A program made the translations under genes and the position numbers. A DNA stretch of 64,000 nucleotides from Faecalibacterium prausnitzii. GTDB lineage: Bacteria > Bacillota > Clostridia > Oscillospirales > Ruminococcaceae. Below the pieces are notes generated by a model. That model was not told where the DNA came from. It saw nothing but the letters and a program-made list of their open reading frames with translations, and searched no databases. This document shows positions 60,936 through 64,000 of the stretch, piece by piece (within the stretch, counting starts at the first letter, position 1; each line of letters opens with the position of its first letter). Location of the stretch: positions 62,001 to 126,000 of the forward strand of contig NZ_PXUP01000001.1 in assembly GCF_003324185.1 (NCBI RefSeq), given 5' to 3'.

Positions 60936-61190
60936 TCATGCGTCCTTGCACAGCTTGGTCAATTCTTCGATGGCGGCATCCTCGTCCAGGCCATCGGCGG
61001 CGATGGTCACGGTCTCGCCGCACTTCACGGCCAGACCCATTACGGCAAAGATCTTCTTCATGTCGGCGACTTTGCCGTTCTTAGTCATAGTGACTTTGCT
61101 CTCAAAGCCTTTGGCAGCTTTGCTCAGGATACCGGCGGGACGGGCGTGCAGGCCTTCTTTGTCCTGAATGGTGATATCGATGCTCTTCAT
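60936..61190 (-). CDS. HPr-family phosphocarrier protein
   Basis: The 84-aa HPr carries phosphate from EI to EIIA proteins. The active His is in GLHARPAG near residue 15. The Ser46 regulatory segment is VADMKKIFAVMGL: the serine position is not the usual KSIMGVM, so HPr-kinase control may be absent. AAGGAG precedes the ATG. It lies 24 bp downstream of the mtlA-like gene and could serve that system or the element's PTS. Confidence 0.92.
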   Translation of the reverse strand: MKSIDITIQDKEGLHARPAGILSKAAKGFESKVTMTKNGKVADMKKIFAVMGLAVKCGETVTIAADGLDEDAAIEELTKLCKDA

Positions 61191-61214
61191 AAAAATCTCT
61201 CCTTCTTGGAATCG

Positions 61215-62900
61215 TTATTGTAAGTGCTCCAGCACATAGTTCATATCGGAAGTGGTCTTGAGCTGTTCCAGCGCATCCTCGTCTTCAAGGATCTCGCAGA
61301 CATTGCCCAGCAGGTCAAGATGGTCGTTGCCGACACCGGCAATGCCGAACACGAGGTAGGCTTTTTCATCGCCGAAGTCCACGCCCTGCGGATATTGCAG
61401 CAGGACAACGCCGGACTTTTTAACGGTGCCCTTCTTCTGGCTGGTGCCGTGGGGAATGGCTACGCCCATGCCCATGTAGGTGCTCACCAGCTTTTCGCGC
61501 TCCACCATGGCATCGGCGTAACTGTCATCCACATAGCCCCGCTTTGCCAGCAGCGCACCGGCGGCACGGATGGCCTCCTCCTTGGTGACGGAGGGCAGAC
61601 CCAGCTGGATGTCCTCCGCCTGGATCTTCATCACGGAACCGTTGGCTTTGGAAGCCTCGGTCACGGCAGCCGCCAGAGGGGCTACGGCTGCATTGCGCAG
61701 GTCGGATACGATCTCCTCATTGGCGGCAGCTTCGGCCTTGGCATCCAGTGCCGGGGTAGTGGAGGTCAGTGCATTGTACAATGCGTCCAGATGCGGATCT
61801 GCAAGGAAGTTGTCCAGCGTGATGAGCTGTGCCTGCGGGGCGCACTTGGCGGCACGGTCAGCCAGAACGCGCTGGCAGACCACCACGTCCGCGTCGGCGG
61901 GGATGGTATCCACGCTGGAGTTGGTCACGGTCAAGTCGGGGCGCTCCGCCTTAATGCGGTTGTGGAACTTGGTAGCACCCATGGCGCTGGAACCCATACC
62001 GGCATCGCAGGCAAAGACGATCTTGCGGATCTGACCGACATTTACGGCAGTAGGCTCAGGAATCTCGCCCTTAGCCTGTGCCTTCATCTCCTTCATTTCG
62101 TTCTGGGCGTCGGTCAGGCTCTTGGTGTGACCGGAGGTCGCTTTCAAAATGACCGAGGACAGAACAAAGGAAACAGCACCGGCGATGACAACGCCCAGCA
62201 GAACGGTGAGAATGGAATCCCGGGGAGCCATTGCCATGTAGGCGATGATGGAACCGGGAGAAGCAGGACCGGACAGACCTGCACCGGTCATAGAGTAGAA
62301 CAGGATGGCGCAGAAGTTGCCCACGATGGGGGCGATGATGATCACGGGATTCATCAGGATGTAGGGGAAGTAGATCTCGTGGATGCCGCCCAGCAGGTGG
62401 ATGATCACAGCACCGGGAGCGGACTGGCGGGTGGTGTCGTCCTTGCAGAAGAAGCAGTAGGCCAGCAGGACACCAAGACCGGGACCGGGGTTGGCTTCCA
62501 GCATATACATGATGGAACGACCGGTCTCAGCGGCCTGGCTTGCACCGATGGGGCTGAAGATGCCGTGGTTGATGGCGTTGTTCAGGAACAATACCTTGGC
62601 AGGCTCAATAAAGATGGACACCAGCGGCAGCAGGCTGTGCGCCACAAGGAAGTCCACACCGGCGGTCAGCACGGTGAGGATGGCAGTCATGAACGGGCCG
62701 ATGACGTAGTAGCCGAGGATGGCCAGCAACATACCCAGAATGCCGATGGAGAAGTTGTTGATCAGCATCTCGAAACCGGCGGGGATATGGCCTTCCACCT
62801 TCTTGTCGAACTGCTTGATGACCCAGCCGGCCAGAGGGCCCATGACCATGGCGCCCATCAGCATGGTGTAGTCCGAGCCGCAGATGCAGCCCACCACGGC
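61215..62900 (-). pseudogene. mtlA: Mannitol-type PTS EIICBA, N-terminally truncated
   Basis: About 560 codons of a mannitol-family permease remain. They comprise EIIC from GSDYTMLMGAM onward with GGIHEIYFPYILMNP, EIIB with phosphocysteine CDAGMGSSAMGATKF (about codons 290-380 of the remnant) and EIIA with GVAIPHGTSQKKG. Compared with MtlA, roughly the first 90 residues (two to three helices) are missing. The frame stays open upstream to 63194 but that part is antisense to the mtlR-like gene and has no PTS similarity. No normal start or ribosome site is present, so it is probably non-functional. Confidence 0.85.
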
Positions 62901-64000
62901 GGCGCTGGCTGAAAGCATCGGGGTCAGCCGCCGCACCGTGCTGCGGGAGCTGCCCGCTGTGGAGCAGTGGATGCAGGCTGCCGGGGCGCATTTTGTGCGA
63001 AATCCCGGCAAGGGTCTGCTGCTGGATGAAGCGCCGGAGCGGCGAGACGCACTGCGCACCCAGCTGAACAGCGGCGACAGGAAAGAACTTTCCCGCGCAG
63101 AGCGGCGGCAGCAGCTTTTGACAAGGCTGCTCAGCGAACAGGAGCCCTGCAAAACAGCGGTACTGGCACGGGCGCTTGGCGTTTCGGAAAGCACGCTGTC
63201 TGCAGACTTGGATGAACTTGAGACTAAGCTACACCCCTACCGGGTGGAGATGTTCCGCCGCCCCGGCGTGGGGGTCTGGCTGCAGGGGGATGCTTCTTCC
63301 TACCGGAGGGTGGTGTCTGCCCTGCTGCGCAGCAGTATGCCGGAAAAGGAACTGGCAGAGGTGCTCTGCGGACGGATGCCGGAAAACGAGATCTTCTCGA
63401 CCCTGCTGGATACAAAAACGGCCGAAAAGGTCTGGGCGGTTTTGCAGCAGTTTGAACAGGAAGAGCAGCTCCATCTGCCGGATGCAGGCTTTCTGGCGCT
63501 GGCGATCCATTGCACCCTGACCATTCAGCAGCTGCGGCAGGGCGGCGACAAGGGCAGCGCCCCCAGAGGGCTGCGCCCGGCGGGCAATCATGCTGCCCGG
63601 CTGGTGGCGGCGCTGAACCGCGCCTTCGGGCTGACCCTGCCGCCTGAGGAAGCGCAGTATCTGGAACTTTATCTCGCTGCTTATCTGGGTGCGGAGGATC
63701 CTTGGGGCAGTGCGCAGGAGATGGAACTGCGGAATCTGGAAGCCGCCCTTATCCGGGAAATGGAAAAGGCGCTGCACACAGACCTTTCCGGTTACACCTC
63801 CCTGCGGGATGACCTGTACTGCCACCTGCGCCCCATGCTGCTGCGGGTGGAGCAGAACATTCGTACCGAAAACCCCCAGCTGGACACCATCCGCACCGCC
63901 TACCCCGGCCTGTGGAAAGCCACCCGCGCCGCCTGTGATGCGGTGCAGCAGCAATTCGTCCTGCCCGCCATCTCGGACGACGAAGCGGCCTACCTTGCCA
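62884..64000 (+). CDS. mtlR: MtlR/BglG-type PRD regulator, truncated at 5' end and cut by window
   Basis: An uninterrupted frame runs from about 62884 to the window end. It shows an HTH (AALAESIGVSRRTVLREL), a second HTH (KTAVLARALGVSESTLSADL), PRD1 (LALAIHCTLTIQQL...YLELYLAAYLG) and the start of PRD2 (LYCHLRPMLLRVEQN). This is the order of mannitol-operon activators whose PRDs are phosphorylated by HPr. The usual first 20-30 residues are missing. The in-frame ATG at 62884 overlaps mtlA and has no ribosome site. The gene is head to head with the truncated mtlA. Confidence 0.8.
   Translation, partial: MQPTTAALAESIGVSRRTVLRELPAVEQWMQAAGAHFVRNPGKGLLLDEAPERRDALRTQLNSGDRKELSRAERRQQLLTRLLSEQEPCKTAVLARALGVSESTLSADLDELETKLHPYRVEMFRRPGVGVWLQGDASSYRRVVSALLRSSMPEKELAEVLCGRMPENEIFSTLLDTKTAEKVWAVLQQFEQEEQLHLPDAGFLALAIHCTLTIQQLRQGGDKGSAPRGLRPAGNHAARLVAALNRAFGLTLPPEEAQYLELYLAAYLGAEDPWGSAQEMELRNLEAALIREMEKALHTDLSGYTSLRDDLYCHLRPMLLRVEQNIRTENPQLDTIRTAYPGLWKATRAACDAVQQQFVLPAISDDEAAYLA

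Noticed and set aside
62901-63194. N-terminal extension of the mtlA frame
   Set aside because: These 98 codons are the reverse strand of the PRD regulator and show no EIIC helices, so they were not included in mtlA.

Overview
The window (about 57% GC by eye) is the replication-origin region of a Firmicute, very probably a Faecalibacterium-like member of the Oscillospiraceae. This is inferred from the gene order jag-yidC-yidD-rnpA-rpmH / oriC / dnaA-dnaN-S4-recF-remB-gyrB-gyrA, the GC-rich clostridial proteins, a pyruvate:ferredoxin oxidoreductase with a 2[4Fe-4S] ferredoxin (anaerobic pyruvate oxidation), and abundant palindromic intergenic repeats. No species-level marker such as 16S rRNA is present.

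Layout. 1-2934 (minus): membrane-protein insertion and RNA-processing genes. 2935-5029: bipartite oriC around dnaA, with DnaA-box-like sites and a DnaA-trio/unwinding region between dnaA and dnaN. 5030-12839: sliding clamp, RecF, RemA-like regulator and gyrase. 12840-14243: Mn2+ riboswitch-controlled mntP set among structured repeats. 14244-16178: nudF-rluA-gntR operon. 16560-20105: nifJ. 20583-21220: HigBA-type toxin-antitoxin. 21916-23491: mgtE with a frameshift, followed by a gene-free stretch with nine DnaA-box-like motifs. 24327-33169: rhomboid-like protein, holB, gamma-carbonic anhydrase, DacF, a trmN6-rsmI-yfcE-birA operon, ferredoxin and RicT. 33170-46014: RND permease, galM, galE, a FeoA-FeoB fusion with a MarR gene, trigger factor and the two-subunit serine dehydratase.

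Mobile element. From 46255 to 60255 a roughly 14.0-kb integrative mobilizable element sits in a tRNA-Arg(ACG) gene. Its ends are a perfect 45-bp duplication of the tRNA 3' end. Inside each end lies an identical array of three 11-bp-spaced TGCACGGT repeats, probable integrase arm sites. The backbone encodes a tyrosine integrase, a small HTH excisionase-like protein, a MobV relaxase, a D5/P4-type helicase, a CHC2 zinc-finger primase-like protein and an XRE regulator. The cargo is a GntR regulator, a complete mannose-family PTS (IIA, IIB, IIC, IID), a SIS-domain deglycase-like enzyme, a HAD phosphatase and a YitT-family membrane protein. I infer uptake and breakdown of a phosphorylated amino-sugar or Amadori compound. 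Near the right end is a nine-unit iteron array with a regular 11/20-bp rhythm.

Right edge. After the element come an HPr gene and a mannitol-type PTS gene (mtlA) that lacks its N-terminal coding region. It is fused head to head with an MtlR-like PRD regulator also missing its N-terminus, which looks like a deletion or rearrangement junction.

The least described items are (i) a dispersed two-hairpin repeat whose stems vary in sequence with compensating changes while the C(UGCG)G loop is constant, (ii) the element's iteron and arm arrays, and (iii) the DnaA-box-like cluster at 23.7-24.2 kb. No CRISPR array, rRNA or intact insertion sequence was seen.
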